A model generated the notes under the pieces. It had not been told where the DNA came from. It did not search any database and was given only the letters and a program-made list of their open reading frames with translations. Shown in pieces: positions 46,156 through 56,148 of a stretch of 64,000 nt of DNA (position 1 is its first letter; every line of letters begins with the position of its first letter). The stretch lies in the NCBI RefSeq assembly GCF_900113285.1, contig NZ_FOOT01000004.1:1-64000 (forward strand), in the 5' to 3' direction. A program made the translations under genes and the position numbers. The DNA is from Pontibacter chinhatensis. GTDB taxonomy: Bacteria > Bacteroidota > Bacteroidia > Cytophagales > Hymenobacteraceae.

Positions 46156-47088
46156 TCACGAAGCTGTTACAGGTCTGCTGATGGGCAGAAGTGCCGTTTT
46201 CAGACTTGTTTTTTGCATTGTTTTTTTGCTGAAAGTAAAATCGAGCCGCCCCAGGAAAATACCCGACCAGCCCACCTGATTCACAAGCGTTTCGTGGCCA
46301 GAGGCATGGCGCACGAGCTCCGGCGCATCCAGGAAAGTATGGGTGTGCCCTCCCAGAATCAGGTCGATGCCCTCTACCGCTTGGGCCAGTGTTACGTCGC
46401 TCACCTTGCCATCCTCATATTTGTAACCCAAGTGTGAAAGACACACCACCATGTTACACTTCTGATTCTGGCGCAGCTCCTGCACCATCTCACGGGCAGT
46501 AGCCACGGGATCCAGGTAGGCTGTCTCGCCATACTGCTTTTTGCCCACCAAGCCTTCCAGCTCAATTCCTAACCCAAACACGCCGATGCGCACCCCCTGC
46601 TTCTGAAAGACCTTGTAAGGCGCAAAGCGATTTTGAAGTATAGTTTTGCTGAAGTCGTAGTTGGCGCTCAGGAACGGGAACCGGGCGTGCGGCAGCATTT
46701 TCTCCAGCCCCTCCAGGCCGTTGTCGAAGTCGTGGTTGCCCAGCGTGGCCGCGTCATACTTCATCTGGCTCATGAGCTTATACTCCAGCTCCCCTCCGAA
46801 GAAGTTAAAGTAGGGTGTGCCCTGCCAGATGTCGCCGCAATCGAAGAGCAGCACGTTTGGCTCCTCTTTGCGGATTTGCTCGATCAGCGTGGCGCGTCGG
46901 GCCATGCCACCCATGCCGCCATACTTTCTGCCATCGTCCGGGAAGGGGTCGATGCGTGAGTGCTGGTCGTTGGTGTGCAGGATGGTGAGGTTTATACTTT
47001 GCGCCGCCTCTGCCGAAAAAGGAACGCCCATCAGACTGATGCCAGCCGCCCCTACTGCCGTGGTTTTCAGAAAATCTCTTCTTCTCAT
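46156..47088 (-). CDS. Exported metallophosphoesterase (5'-nucleotidase N-terminal domain)
   Basis: A 310-residue phosphoesterase corresponding to the catalytic half of UshA-type 5'-nucleotidases. A Tat-type signal is present (MRRRDFLKTTAVGAAGISLMG, twin arginine at residues 2-4). The metal-binding motifs are LHTNDQHSR (Dx H), FDCGDIWQGT, LGNHDFDNG and GGHTHTF in the expected order. The protein stops where a normal UshA would continue into its substrate-binding domain; that domain is encoded by the separate gene ending just upstream (start 47857, stop 47102), with 13 bases between them. Confidence 0.9.
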   Translation of the reverse strand: MRRRDFLKTTAVGAAGISLMGVPFSAEAAQSINLTILHTNDQHSRIDPFPDDGRKYGGMGGMARRATLIEQIRKEEPNVLLFDCGDIWQGTPYFNFFGGELEYKLMSQMKYDAATLGNHDFDNGLEGLEKMLPHARFPFLSANYDFSKTILQNRFAPYKVFQKQGVRIGVFGLGIELEGLVGKKQYGETAYLDPVATAREMVQELRQNQKCNMVVCLSHLGYKYEDGKVSDVTLAQAVEGIDLILGGHTHTFLDAPELVRHASGHETLVNQVGWSGIFLGRLDFTFSKKTMQKTSLKTALLPISRPVTAS

Positions 47089-47101
47089 TTTTAAAGTATG
47101 C

Positions 47102-47857
47102 TTAAGGGAGAACGGTCACGCGTTGGGTGGTGTCGGCCGTTACAGGCTTGCCGGCCGCCGTGAGCTGGCGGATCTGCAGCAGGATGACATCACGAAGCAG
47201 CAGGCCAAGTCGTTCGGTTTGCATTGCCTCTTTCAGCATGTGCAGGTTGTCGCCTCCCCCGGCCAGGTAATCGGAAGTGACTAACGTATAAGTCTGGTTT
47301 GCATCGAAGGGTTTGCCCTTGATTCTGATGTCAGTGGCCTTGCCGTTTTGCACGGTATAGGTGGCGTTGCCGATGGGGGCAAACTTTTTCTCGGCGGCAT
47401 AGTCGAAGAGTTGCTGCACGGTCTCGCCTTTGAGCGTCAGCACCACCAGCTCATTTTCGAAAGGCATGAGTTCAAACACGTTGCCGGTGGTAATATTGCC
47501 TTCGGGCAGCGGCACGCGCAGGCCGCCATTGGTGGTCAGCGAGAGGTCGATAGGTTTGCCGTAGATCGGCTCGGCTTGCGCCAGTTGCAGGTCCACCACA
47601 AAGTTGCCCAGCGGCGACTCATAGTCTCCCTTGCCCAGCGCGGCAGGGGCTTTGCCTACTACCTCCGACATTTTCAGGGTTACTTCCTTGCGGTAAGGGG
47701 CAATCTGCGCCTCCAGTTGCGGGTCGGCGGAAAGGGTTTTATCTACCGGCACATCGGTAGTGCCCAAGGTGGGCGAGGCTGCCCAGGGGCGCTGGCATCC
47801 GGCTATACTCAGCGAGAGCGCCAGCACCGCCAGGCCCTTAGAAAAGTGCTTGTTCAT
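47102..47857 (-). CDS. 5'-nucleotidase C-terminal domain lipoprotein
   Basis: A 251-residue lipoprotein (signal ending in LSLSIAGC, Cys about residue 21) that consists of the 5'-nucleotidase C-terminal domain: SPLGNFVVDLQLAQAE..., LSLTTNGGLRVPLPEGNITTGNVFELMPFENELVVLTLKG, and the YTLVTSDYLAGGGDNLHML substrate-binding block with aromatic residues. It is transcribed first, followed closely by the catalytic-domain gene. Together they probably form a two-chain nucleotidase, one half lipid-anchored and one exported by Tat; this split arrangement is known in Bacteroidota. Confidence 0.9.
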   Translation of the reverse strand: MNKHFSKGLAVLALSLSIAGCQRPWAASPTLGTTDVPVDKTLSADPQLEAQIAPYRKEVTLKMSEVVGKAPAALGKGDYESPLGNFVVDLQLAQAEPIYGKPIDLSLTTNGGLRVPLPEGNITTGNVFELMPFENELVVLTLKGETVQQLFDYAAEKKFAPIGNATYTVQNGKATDIRIKGKPFDANQTYTLVTSDYLAGGGDNLHMLKEAMQTERLGLLLRDVILLQIRQLTAAGKPVTADTTQRVTVLP

Positions 47858-48042
47858 ACTTTAATTCAGTAGCTGGCCCCAAAGGTACCAGCCTCCCCAA
47901 CATGAACCAAGCTGCATGGGTTCGGCACAAGCAAGCGTGATGGTAAAACCTTGATTAAAATCTTATAAATATTCCAATATTATCCTTACATATCTCGTTT
48001 ATACTATGTAACTTGATCCGCAACTCCAAATTTCCTCCGCTC

Positions 48043-49464
48043 ATGAAAACAAAATTGTTACTCAGCGTCTTAGCTATCCTACTCCTGCCCGTAATGGCAC
48101 AGGCCACACACATCAAAAGCGGCTACATCAGCTACACCAGGGATGCAGAAAATCCAAGAAAATTTGACTTTACCTTAACGGTTTATACCCACCATTTCTC
48201 GTCGGCCGAGGACCCGGAGGTGAGCATGTTTATGGGGGATGGCAATAAGGTAGTTGTCCCCCGCGTTTCGGTTACAAAGTATAGCTCAGATCTTGACGTA
48301 GAACTCTTTCAGTGGAGTTATACTTATGACACGCCAGGCCTTTATACCGTAGCCTGGATTGGCGAAAACAGAGACCACAACATTCTTAACATCCAGGGCT
48401 CCTCGGACATCTACAGCTTCTATGTCTCTACCACCGTTAACGTAAACCCGCTGAATCCCAACCGCCATGGCATCCAACTAGCTGGCATTCCCATCTTAGA
48501 TGGGTATGCGGGCCAGCCAATAAAGCACAATTTCGCTGCGTTCGACGCCGACAACAACAAGCTCACCTACAAACTTGTCACGCCTAAAAAAGCTTCTTAT
48601 GAGTATATTGGGATAGGCATCAACGCTCCACGAGTAGTTGACATTCCGGGCTTCCGCATACCAGATGGGCTGACGATTAACGAGCACGGAGAGTTGAACT
48701 GGAATGCGCCTGCCTCTGCCGGCAGGTATACCATTGCAGTAGAGATTACAGAGCACTGGAATGGGGTTGCGCAGGGAACTACCCTAGTGGATATATCCAT
48801 TATCATAGCAGACCCGGAACAAAACCTGCAACCGCAACTGGAACTCCTTAATAAAGCACAGCTTGCCCTAGACGAAAAAGGGGCTTTAAGGCTGATGCCT
48901 GGCCAAACGTTAAAGCTAAACTATTTTATGCGCCGCCACCTTGGCAACGATTTTCCTGTAAAAACGAAGTTATACAGCGAGCTTGACACTCTGGAACTGA
49001 CTCCCATCCACATAACTACCCGTGATTCAGCCGGTGGTTGGGCAATTACCGTTGCCATTACACCGGGAGAAGCATTAGTACGGGAGCAGGCTTACATACT
49101 TGCCATGTCAGCTTTACTACTATCCCCCCTAGGGGGCTACTACTACAAAAACAACACTGATTGGGAATTTACTTACGTCTATGTCGGAAATGCCCAACCC
49201 ACCGCTGCTGACGATGAGCTGAAAAAGGCCGGGTTTATACTTTACCCTAACCCCGTAGCCGATAAATTTGTGGTGGAAGCCCCGGATATGCCCGGTATGT
49301 TTGTGCACCTGTATGATGCTACCGGTAAAAGGGCGGGCGCCCTGAGGCTACAGCCAGGAAAGAACCACTTCACAAAGCCAGCCTCCCTTTCCAATGGCCT
49401 ATACTTTTATACCATCTACAGCCGCCACAAGCCCGTGGGGACTGGTAAGATGGTTGTGAGGTAG
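48043..49464 (+). CDS. Secreted T9SS cargo protein with Ig-like region
   Basis: A 473-residue secreted protein. The start is the ATG at 48043, giving a signal peptide (MKTKLLLSVLAILLLPVMAQA). The next part (THIKSGYISYTRDAENPRKFDFTLTVYTHH) resembles the opening of Bacteroidota adhesin-like proteins; a cadherin/putative-Ig segment follows (VNAFAFDADNNKLTYKL-like and GLTINEHGELNWNAPASAGRYTIAVEITE). The last about 80 residues are a T9SS type A sorting domain (FILYPNPVADKFVVEAP...GLYFYTIYS...GKMVVR), so the protein is exported by the type IX system and released or attached at the surface. Its ligand is unknown. Confidence 0.82.
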   Translation: MKTKLLLSVLAILLLPVMAQATHIKSGYISYTRDAENPRKFDFTLTVYTHHFSSAEDPEVSMFMGDGNKVVVPRVSVTKYSSDLDVELFQWSYTYDTPGLYTVAWIGENRDHNILNIQGSSDIYSFYVSTTVNVNPLNPNRHGIQLAGIPILDGYAGQPIKHNFAAFDADNNKLTYKLVTPKKASYEYIGIGINAPRVVDIPGFRIPDGLTINEHGELNWNAPASAGRYTIAVEITEHWNGVAQGTTLVDISIIIADPEQNLQPQLELLNKAQLALDEKGALRLMPGQTLKLNYFMRRHLGNDFPVKTKLYSELDTLELTPIHITTRDSAGGWAITVAITPGEALVREQAYILAMSALLLSPLGGYYYKNNTDWEFTYVYVGNAQPTAADDELKKAGFILYPNPVADKFVVEAPDMPGMFVHLYDATGKRAGALRLQPGKNHFTKPASLSNGLYFYTIYSRHKPVGTGKMVVR

Positions 49465-49549
49465 CTGGATGTATACTTTAGGTGAAAAAGTTTGCGCCTT
49501 ACATATAATTTTCATACTTTTTACCTCTGTATCTTCTAAAAATACTACT

Positions 49550-50347
49550 ATGATAAAAACTGGAATCTCCTTTTGTGCTGCCGCGGTCGCTCTTCTTCTG
49601 GTGTCAGGTAGCGCCGAGGCGCAATCTATACTTTCAGGCAAGGGCACTTCCATGCCGGCTTACATTGGTGATCTGGCCACTAACGTTGGCACCGGCTACG
49701 GCCAGTACCGCCAGGTGCGAACCGATGCCCTGGAAGTATTGGCACCGGCAACGGTAGGCAATGCCTACCTGACGGACAACTGGACGTCCGGAGAGTTGTT
49801 CATTACCCAAAACCGCCTGCTGGAGGCCGAGAGCTTTAAGTATGATATCGAGAACAACCTGTTTCTGCTTAACTCCGACAAAGTCGCTGAACCAACGCTG
49901 GACCAGCTCAGGGTAATTAACAGCAGTTTGGTAGATGCCTTTAAAATAGCGGACCCTATACTTGGGGAGAGGCTTTTTATCAACGCCATCAACGCTAGCC
50001 TTACCTTAAAGGGACAGCCCCTTATTGGCTATGTGGAGGTGCTCGTCAGTGACAACGGCATGAGCCTTTTCCGTAAAACGGAAATCGAAACCATCCGTGC
50101 CAACTATAACGTGGCTTTTAACGCAGGCGATAAGCACGACCGTCTCGTGAAGCGGGAAACATACTTTGTAAAACAGCCGAACCAGCTGGAGCTGCTGGAA
50201 ATATCGAAAAGCAAAAAGCAGAACTTAAGCTATTTCTCCCATAACCAGGCTGCCGTACAGGACTTCGTTAAAAAGAATAACATTGACTTTAACCGGGCGC
50301 CGGATCTGGTGCGGTTAGTCAGTTACTATAACTCCTTAGCTAAATAA
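49550..50347 (+). CDS. Exported protein of unknown function
   Basis: A 265-residue protein with a signal peptide (MIKTGISFCAAAVALLLVSGSAEA). I chose the ATG at 49550 because the signal begins there; the frame is open upstream to 49469 but that part is not signal-like. The mature protein is mixed alpha/beta with a charged C-terminus (DFVKKNNIDFNRAPDLVRLVSYYNSL). I recognise no domain. Similar short exported proteins that report nothing in known families are common in this group. It is followed by a strong terminator. Confidence 0.7.
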   Translation: MIKTGISFCAAAVALLLVSGSAEAQSILSGKGTSMPAYIGDLATNVGTGYGQYRQVRTDALEVLAPATVGNAYLTDNWTSGELFITQNRLLEAESFKYDIENNLFLLNSDKVAEPTLDQLRVINSSLVDAFKIADPILGERLFINAINASLTLKGQPLIGYVEVLVSDNGMSLFRKTEIETIRANYNVAFNAGDKHDRLVKRETYFVKQPNQLELLEISKSKKQNLSYFSHNQAAVQDFVKKNNIDFNRAPDLVRLVSYYNSLAK

Positions 50348-50352
50348 GCCCG

Positions 50353-50389
50353 CAGCAATGGCAGCCTCTGGGGCTGCCATTGCTGTTTT
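50353..50389 (+). terminator. Terminator after the exported protein gene
   Basis: CAGCAATGGCAGCC (50353-50366) pairs perfectly with GGCTGCCATTGCTG (50372-50385) and is followed by TTTTA. It begins five bases after the stop codon. Confidence 0.88.
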
Positions 50390-50446
50390 AGGAATATAGC
50401 GTGTGCTTTCCCGTATAACCCAGTAGCCGCAGTCTTTTAATGACCT

Positions 50447-50827
<381 letters not shown>

Positions 50828-50913
50828 GTATAGACCGGAACGGATATAGCCGCCGGCACGCCATACTTCGTAAAGTATAATAAATTATCTTTACAAGAAA
50901 TTAGAGCTAAAGC

Positions 50914-52764
50914 ATGACGACTGACGAGCAGCAAAACCAACAGCCCTTGTTTACGGAGTTCAGCCCTGCCTCCAAAGCTGATTGGGAACTGAAAGCACGC
51001 GAAGACCTGCGCGATACCCCCCTCGAGAGCCTGACCTGGCATACCTACGAGGGCATCGATATAAAACCCTACTACGCCAAAGAAGATATTGCCGACCTGC
51101 CGTTTACCAGCCAGAACCCCGGTGATTTCCCGTTTCTGCGCGGCGACAAAACCGGCAGCAACAGCTGGCTGAATGTGCAGCAGGTAGAGGCCCATGGCAA
51201 CGGCAAGCATGCCATCGACAAGGCGCTGGATGCCTTACATCGTGGTGCCGATGGCATTTACTTTGTGGTGCACCAACAGGAGCTGTTCGACGTAGCACAC
51301 TTGGTTCGCCAGATAGACCTGGGCAAGTATAGCGTTAGCTATGCGGTAAAGGAACAGCCGGATTGCTTTCTGCAGCGGCTGTATGCGGAGCTGGAGCGTT
51401 GCAATGTGTCGCCCCTCAACCTGAGAGGCTTCCTCAACTTCGACCCCATCTCGGTACAAAGCAAAATCGACCCCGAGGAAAGCAGGGACATCATCAAGAT
51501 ACTGGACCTGACCAAAGATAGCCCGGACTTTTACGGCATCACCGTCAACGGCACCAGCTTCAGCAGCATCGGCGCTTCCATTACCCAGGAGATTGCCTAT
51601 ACGCTGAGCGCTGCCGTGGCCTATGCAGACCGGCTGACCACCGCCGGCCAGCCGCTGGAGTCGGTGCTGCGCAACATGCAGTTTGTGATGGCTTCGGGCA
51701 CCAACTATTTCTTCGAGATTGCCAAGCTGCGTGCCCTGCGCCTACTGTGGGCTGCCGTAGTAGAAGCCTATAAAGCGGAACCGGCACTGGCCGCCAGCCT
51801 ACGCATCCACAGCACGACCTCCAGCTGGTACCAAACCACACTCGACCCCTATGTGAACATGCTGCGCACCACCACCGAGGCCATGTCGGCCGTAATCGCC
51901 GGCTGCGACTCGCTGACGGTAACGCCCTTTGATAGCACCTTTAAAGCGTCAGACGAATTCTCGGAGCGCATCGCCCGCAACGTCTCCATCATATTGAAGG
52001 AGGAGGCTTACCTGGACAAAGCCATCGACCCGGCTGCCGGCTCTTATTACCTGGAGTCGCTGACCGCGGCGCTGGCCCAGCGGGCCTGGGAGCTGTTTCA
52101 GGAGGTAGAAAGTATGGGTGGCTTTGAAAAAGCTTACGGCGAAGGGTTTATACTTGGCGCTGTCACCGAGGTGAGCCGCCGCAAGTTCCGCAATATCGCC
52201 ACCGGCCGCGAGGTGCTGGTGGGCACCAACAAGTACCCGAATCCGAAAGAAAGCCTTAGCTTCGACCCGGAGGAGCTCATTCAGAGCGCCGCCTTTGATA
52301 CGACCCGCGGCGCCTACCCTACCGAAGTGATGCGTATGGCCACCGAGCTGCACCTGCGCAAGCGCCAGCGCCGCCCGAAGGCTATTGTGGCCGTGATTGG
52401 CGGCAGCGAGAAGCGCCAGGTAAACGCCTCTTTTGCCCAGGAGTTCTTCAGCTGCGCCGGCTTCGAGACGACGCAGGAGCACTTTGCTACGGTGGAAGAA
52501 GCTTCCGACAAGCTAAGCAACACGGCAGCAGAGGTGGTGGTGGTTTCTTCCCCGGAGGCGGCCTACATCCGGGAGTTTGGGCCACGCATCCGCAACCACC
52601 ACGCCAAGCCAACCCTTATACTTGCCCAGGACCCGCAGCACATGAAAGACGAGATGCTGGCCAACGGCTACAACGAGTTCATCTTCGAGGACTGCGACAT
52701 GTCGACGATACTGCAGCTGGTGCAGCGGCGCCTGGCCCAGGACGAGGACCAAAAAAATGCTTAA
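50914..52764 (+). CDS. mutA: Methylmalonyl-CoA mutase, small (alpha) subunit
   Basis: A 616-residue small subunit of the two-chain methylmalonyl-CoA mutase, which interconverts succinyl-CoA and methylmalonyl-CoA. The TIM-barrel domain spans most of the chain, with GVSSIGASITQEIAYTLSAAVAY-like and SGTNYFFEIAKLRALRLLWAAV segments homologous to MutB, and the C-terminal part has the cobalamin-domain fold but lacks the DxHxxG motif, so it does not bind B12 and plays a structural role. The start has normal N-terminal acidic residues. It is followed by two unrelated small genes before mutB. Confidence 0.92.
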   Translation: MTTDEQQNQQPLFTEFSPASKADWELKAREDLRDTPLESLTWHTYEGIDIKPYYAKEDIADLPFTSQNPGDFPFLRGDKTGSNSWLNVQQVEAHGNGKHAIDKALDALHRGADGIYFVVHQQELFDVAHLVRQIDLGKYSVSYAVKEQPDCFLQRLYAELERCNVSPLNLRGFLNFDPISVQSKIDPEESRDIIKILDLTKDSPDFYGITVNGTSFSSIGASITQEIAYTLSAAVAYADRLTTAGQPLESVLRNMQFVMASGTNYFFEIAKLRALRLLWAAVVEAYKAEPALAASLRIHSTTSSWYQTTLDPYVNMLRTTTEAMSAVIAGCDSLTVTPFDSTFKASDEFSERIARNVSIILKEEAYLDKAIDPAAGSYYLESLTAALAQRAWELFQEVESMGGFEKAYGEGFILGAVTEVSRRKFRNIATGREVLVGTNKYPNPKESLSFDPEELIQSAAFDTTRGAYPTEVMRMATELHLRKRQRRPKAIVAVIGGSEKRQVNASFAQEFFSCAGFETTQEHFATVEEASDKLSNTAAEVVVVSSPEAAYIREFGPRIRNHHAKPTLILAQDPQHMKDEMLANGYNEFIFEDCDMSTILQLVQRRLAQDEDQKNA

Positions 52765-52785
52765 TCATACTTGCTTATACTTCTG

Positions 52786-53196
52786 ATGACTACTGCTACC
52801 ACCCTCCCTGCTTTTGCCATGCCCAAAGGCGATGCCGTGCAAGCCGTTAAACAAGCGCTGGAAGGCCAGATTTCCGCGTGGAACAAAGGCGACCTGGAAA
52901 CAGCCATGACTTTCTACTGGAATTCTCCGGAAATGCTCTGGATTAGCAAAAACGGCATTGAGAAGGGCTACCAGGAAGTATTCGAGATGTTCCTGCAGGA
53001 TTTCCAGGACCGCAGCCAGATGGGCGTGTATACCTACGAGCCGCTGCACATCGAGCAGGTATCAGCGGAGGCGGTATACTTTGTTTTCCGCTGGAAGATT
53101 GAACTGGAGGGCAAGCGGCTGATGGGCGGGGTGTCCTCGCAAGTATGGAAAAACATCGCTGGGCGCTGGGTTGTTACCTCAGAACACGCGAGCTGA
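52786..53196 (+). CDS. NTF2-like (SnoaL/DUF4440-type) protein
   Basis: A 136-residue protein with one NTF2-like fold. The core is a run of helices and strands with AVKQALEGQISAWNKGDLETAMTFYWNSPEMLWISKNGIEKGYQEVFEMFL, typical of the SnoaL/DUF4440 group, whose members act as enzymes, sensors or binding proteins. The N-terminus begins at an ATG (52786) with a short hydrophobic stretch; an internal ATG at 52819 (MPKGDAVQ) is another candidate start. It lies between mutA and the GNAT gene on the same strand. A role in mutase function is possible but not shown. Confidence 0.7.
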   Translation: MTTATTLPAFAMPKGDAVQAVKQALEGQISAWNKGDLETAMTFYWNSPEMLWISKNGIEKGYQEVFEMFLQDFQDRSQMGVYTYEPLHIEQVSAEAVYFVFRWKIELEGKRLMGGVSSQVWKNIAGRWVVTSEHAS

Positions 53197-53213
53197 TACA
53201 ATGACTGAATTAG

Positions 53214-53341
53214 TGAATGAGTGGTTGAGTGAATCAAGGCACTTCATCACTTATTCCAAACTATAAACACAATGCTTTGGATTGAGCGTATGAATTGAAA
53301 AAGATTCACTCATTCACTCAACCACTCATTCAAAATTAAAC
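53214..53341. repeat. [CACTCATT]-type minisatellite with inverted halves
   Basis: A degenerate octamer array. The left part (53214-53235) is the reverse complement of part of the right part (53304-53341). The right part ends exactly at the GNAT start codon and is 37 of 38 identical to 53889-53926, in front of mutB. Confidence 0.75.
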
Positions 53342-53848
53342 ATGCAACTGAGTGACCTTACGTTCCGAACGGAACTGAAACCAGGTGACCTTGGCTACAT
53401 CACGTACCGCCACGGTGCCATTTACAAAGAAGAATGCAATTATGGGCTGGAGTTTGAGAGCTACGTAGCCCACGGCCTTTACGAATTCTACAGCCAGTAC
53501 GACCCCAAAAAAGACCGGGTATGGCTGGCAGAGCACGAGGGCAGGATTGTAGGAAGCATTGGCCTGATGCACCGGCCCGGAAACGCGGCCCAACTACGGT
53601 TCTTTTTACTCGAGCCGGAGTATAGGGGCATCGGCCTAGGCAAGAAACTGATGAAACTGTGCATGGATTTTTACAAAGAGAAAGGCTATACTTCCGCCTA
53701 CCTCTGGACCACCCATGAGCAGGAGCCGGCCATTGCCCTGTACGAGCGCTACGGATTCAAACTAACGGAGGAGAAGCCTTCCGAAGCCTTTGGCAAACCT
53801 CTGATAGAACAACGCTACGACCTGGTTACTGATACCAAAAGCACGTAA
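53342..53848 (+). CDS. GNAT family N-acetyltransferase
   Basis: A 168-residue acetyltransferase with a GNAT core: EHEGRIVGSIGLMH (strand 4), LRFFLLEPEYRGIGLGKKLMKLCMDFYKEKG (acetyl-CoA motif Q/RxxGxG/A as RGIGLG), and the C-terminal ALYERYGFKLTEE. The closest pattern is the GNAT domain attached to MarR-type regulators, found here without a DNA-binding part. The acceptor is unknown. It lies between the NTF2-like gene and mutB; the start codon abuts a repeat almost identical to that preceding mutB. Confidence 0.88.
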   Translation: MQLSDLTFRTELKPGDLGYITYRHGAIYKEECNYGLEFESYVAHGLYEFYSQYDPKKDRVWLAEHEGRIVGSIGLMHRPGNAAQLRFFLLEPEYRGIGLGKKLMKLCMDFYKEKGYTSAYLWTTHEQEPAIALYERYGFKLTEEKPSEAFGKPLIEQRYDLVTDTKST

Positions 53849-53888
53849 AACAGACATAAGAGTGATGAAGAAGTGGCAAGCCTGACTT

Positions 53889-53926
53889 ATTCACTCATTC
53901 ACTCAATCACTCATTCAAAATTAAAC
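53889..53926. repeat. [CACTCATT]-type minisatellite upstream of mutB
   Basis: A 38-base segment that ends with ATTAAAC two bases before the mutB ATG. It is 37 of 38 identical to 53304-53341 in front of the GNAT gene. Confidence 0.75.
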
Positions 53927-53927
53927 T

Positions 53928-56081
53928 ATGAAGCCTGACTTCTCAAGTATAGACATCAGCAAGGTAGCTGCCGCCGCGCACGGCCCTAAGGCCCCGGCCA
54001 CAGCCAAAGTATGGAAAACGCCGGAGCGGATAAAAGTGAAGAGCTTTTATACTTCGGAGGATGCCGCCCACTTTGAGCACCTGGACTTTGCCGCCGGTCT
54101 GCCGCCCTATCTGCGCGGACCCTACAGCACCATGTACGTGCAAAAGCCCTGGACCATCCGCCAGTATGCCGGCTTCTCAACCGCTGAGGAAAGTAACGCC
54201 TTCTACCGCCGCAACCTGGCGGGCGGGCAAAAAGGCCTTTCGGTAGCCTTCGACCTGGCCACCCACCGCGGCTACGACTCCGACCACCCGCGTGTGGTAG
54301 GCGATGTGGGCAAGGCCGGTGTGGCCATCGATTCGGTGGAGGACATGAAGATTCTCTTCGACCAGATTCCGCTGGATGAGATGTCGGTGTCGATGACGAT
54401 GAACGGGGCCGTGTTGCCGATTATGGCCTTTTACATTGTGGCCGCCGAAGAGCAGGGTGTAAAGCCGGAGCAGCTAAGCGGCACCATCCAGAACGACATC
54501 CTGAAGGAGTTCATGGTGCGCAACACCTACATCTACCCGCCGGAGCCCAGTATGAAAATCATTGCCGACATCTTTGCCTATACTTCCCAAAAGATGCCGC
54601 GCTTCAACTCCATCTCCATCTCGGGTTACCATATGCAGGAGGCCGGCGCCACTGCCGACATTGAGCTGGCTTATACCCTGGCGGATGGCTTGGAGTACGT
54701 GCGTACTGGTTTGCAGGCAGGCATGGACATCGATGATTTCGCGCCACGCCTGTCCTTCTTCTGGGCCATCGGCATGAATCATTTTATGGAGATTGCCAAG
54801 ATGCGCGCCGCCCGTATGCTGTGGGCCAAGATGCTCAAGCAGTTCAACCCGAAGAATCCGAAATCACTGGCTTTAAGAACGCATTGTCAGACTTCCGGCT
54901 GGAGCTTAACCGAGCAGGACCCGTTCAACAACGTGACCCGCACCTGCGTGGAGGCCCTGGCCGCTGCCCTGGGCGGCACGCAAAGCTTGCATACCAATGC
55001 GTTAGATGAAGCCATTGCCCTGCCAACCGACTTTTCGGCCCGCATTGCCCGTAACACGCAGATTTACCTGCAGCAGGAAACCAATATCACCAAAGTGGTA
55101 GACCCGTGGGGAGGCTCGTATTACGTGGAGGCGCTGACGCATGAGTTGGCGCACAAAGCCTGGGCCCTGATTGAGGAAGTGGAAGAACTGGGCGGCATGG
55201 CCAAAGCCATCGAGACAGGTCTGCCAAAAATGCGCATCGAGGAAGCGGCTGCCCGCAAACAAGCCCGCATCGACTCGGGCAAGGACATCATTGTGGGGGT
55301 GAACAAGTATAAACCCGAGCAGGAGCAGGAAATCGAAATTCTCGATATCGACAACACGGCCGTACGCGAAGCCCAGTTGCGCCGATTGGCAAGTATAAAA
55401 CAGACCCGAGACGCAGCGGCGGTAGCCAAGGCACTCGACGCTTTAACCGCAGCCGCACAATCCGGGCAGGAGAACCTATTAGAGTTGGCCGTGGAGGCAG
55501 CCCGCCACCGCGCCACCTTGGGTGAGATTTCCGATGCCCTGGAGAAAGTATACGGCAGACACAAAGCAGTAATCAGAGCCATATCAGGAGTGTATTCAGC
55601 AGAAATAACCGACGACGAGAACTTCGAGCGCGCCAAGGCCATGGCCGACCAGTTTGAGGCACTCGAAGGCCGCCGGCCACGCATCATGGTCGCCAAGATG
55701 GGCCAGGACGGCCACGACCGCGGCTCCAAAGTAATCGCCACCTCCTTTGCCGACCTCGGCTTCGACGTGGACATCGGCCCGCTGTTCCAGACCCCTGCCG
55801 AAGTAGCCATGCAGGCCGCCGAAAACGACGTGCACGTGGTGGGCGTATCCTCGCTGGCAGCCGGCCACAAAACGCTGGTACCGCAACTCATTGAAGAACT
55901 CCGCAAACTGGGCCGGGAAGATATTCTGGTGATTGTGGGTGGTGTGATTCCAGCCCAGGATTACGATTTCCTCTACCAGGCCGGTGCCGTAGGCGTTTTT
56001 GGCCCGGGCACCATCATTTCAGTGGCTGCGCAGAATATTCTGGAGAAGTTAATTGCCGGAGTTAAAGAGTTGGGGAGTTAG
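53928..56081 (+). CDS. mutB: Methylmalonyl-CoA mutase, large (beta) subunit
   Basis: A 717-residue catalytic subunit. The substrate-binding TIM barrel carries the family blocks [73 protein letters not shown] and [19 protein letters not shown]; the C-terminal B12 domain has the DGHDRGSK motif (DxHxxG) whose histidine coordinates cobalt, and the [20 protein letters not shown] and [12 protein letters not shown] segments. It moves the carbonyl-CoA group using adenosylcobalamin. The gene is 79 bases downstream of the GNAT gene. The last residues, GVKELGS and stop, are encoded by a low-complexity repeat (56061 onward), in the same frame as the repeat at the end of comB. Confidence 0.95.
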   Translation: MKPDFSSIDISKVAAAAHGPKAPATAKVWKTPERIKVKSFYTSEDAAHFEHLDFAAGLPPYLRGPYSTMYVQKPWTIRQYAGFSTAEESNAFYRRNLAGGQKGLSVAFDLATHRGYDSDHPRVVGDVGKAGVAIDSVEDMKILFDQIPLDEMSVSMTMNGAVLPIMAFYIVAAEEQGVKPEQLSGTIQNDILKEFMVRNTYIYPPEPSMKIIADIFAYTSQKMPRFNSISISGYHMQEAGATADIELAYTLADGLEYVRTGLQAGMDIDDFAPRLSFFWAIGMNHFMEIAKMRAARMLWAKMLKQFNPKNPKSLALRTHCQTSGWSLTEQDPFNNVTRTCVEALAAALGGTQSLHTNALDEAIALPTDFSARIARNTQIYLQQETNITKVVDPWGGSYYVEALTHELAHKAWALIEEVEELGGMAKAIETGLPKMRIEEAAARKQARIDSGKDIIVGVNKYKPEQEQEIEILDIDNTAVREAQLRRLASIKQTRDAAAVAKALDALTAAAQSGQENLLELAVEAARHRATLGEISDALEKVYGRHKAVIRAISGVYSAEITDDENFERAKAMADQFEALEGRRPRIMVAKMGQDGHDRGSKVIATSFADLGFDVDIGPLFQTPAEVAMQAAENDVHVVGVSSLAAGHKTLVPQLIEELRKLGREDILVIVGGVIPAQDYDFLYQAGAVGVFGPGTIISVAAQNILEKLIAGVKELGS

Positions 56082-56105
56082 AACGTTTAGGAGTTAAAAG
56101 TATAC

Positions 56106-56141
56106 ATCCGCAGTTGATTTGGTTCAACTGCGGATTTTTTT
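56106..56141 (+). terminator. Terminator of mutB
   Basis: ATCCGCAGTTGA (56106-56117) pairs with TCAACTGCGGAT (56124-56135), followed by TTTTTTTG. It lies about 25 bases after the stop codon. Confidence 0.88.
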
Positions 56142-56148
56142 GTTACTA

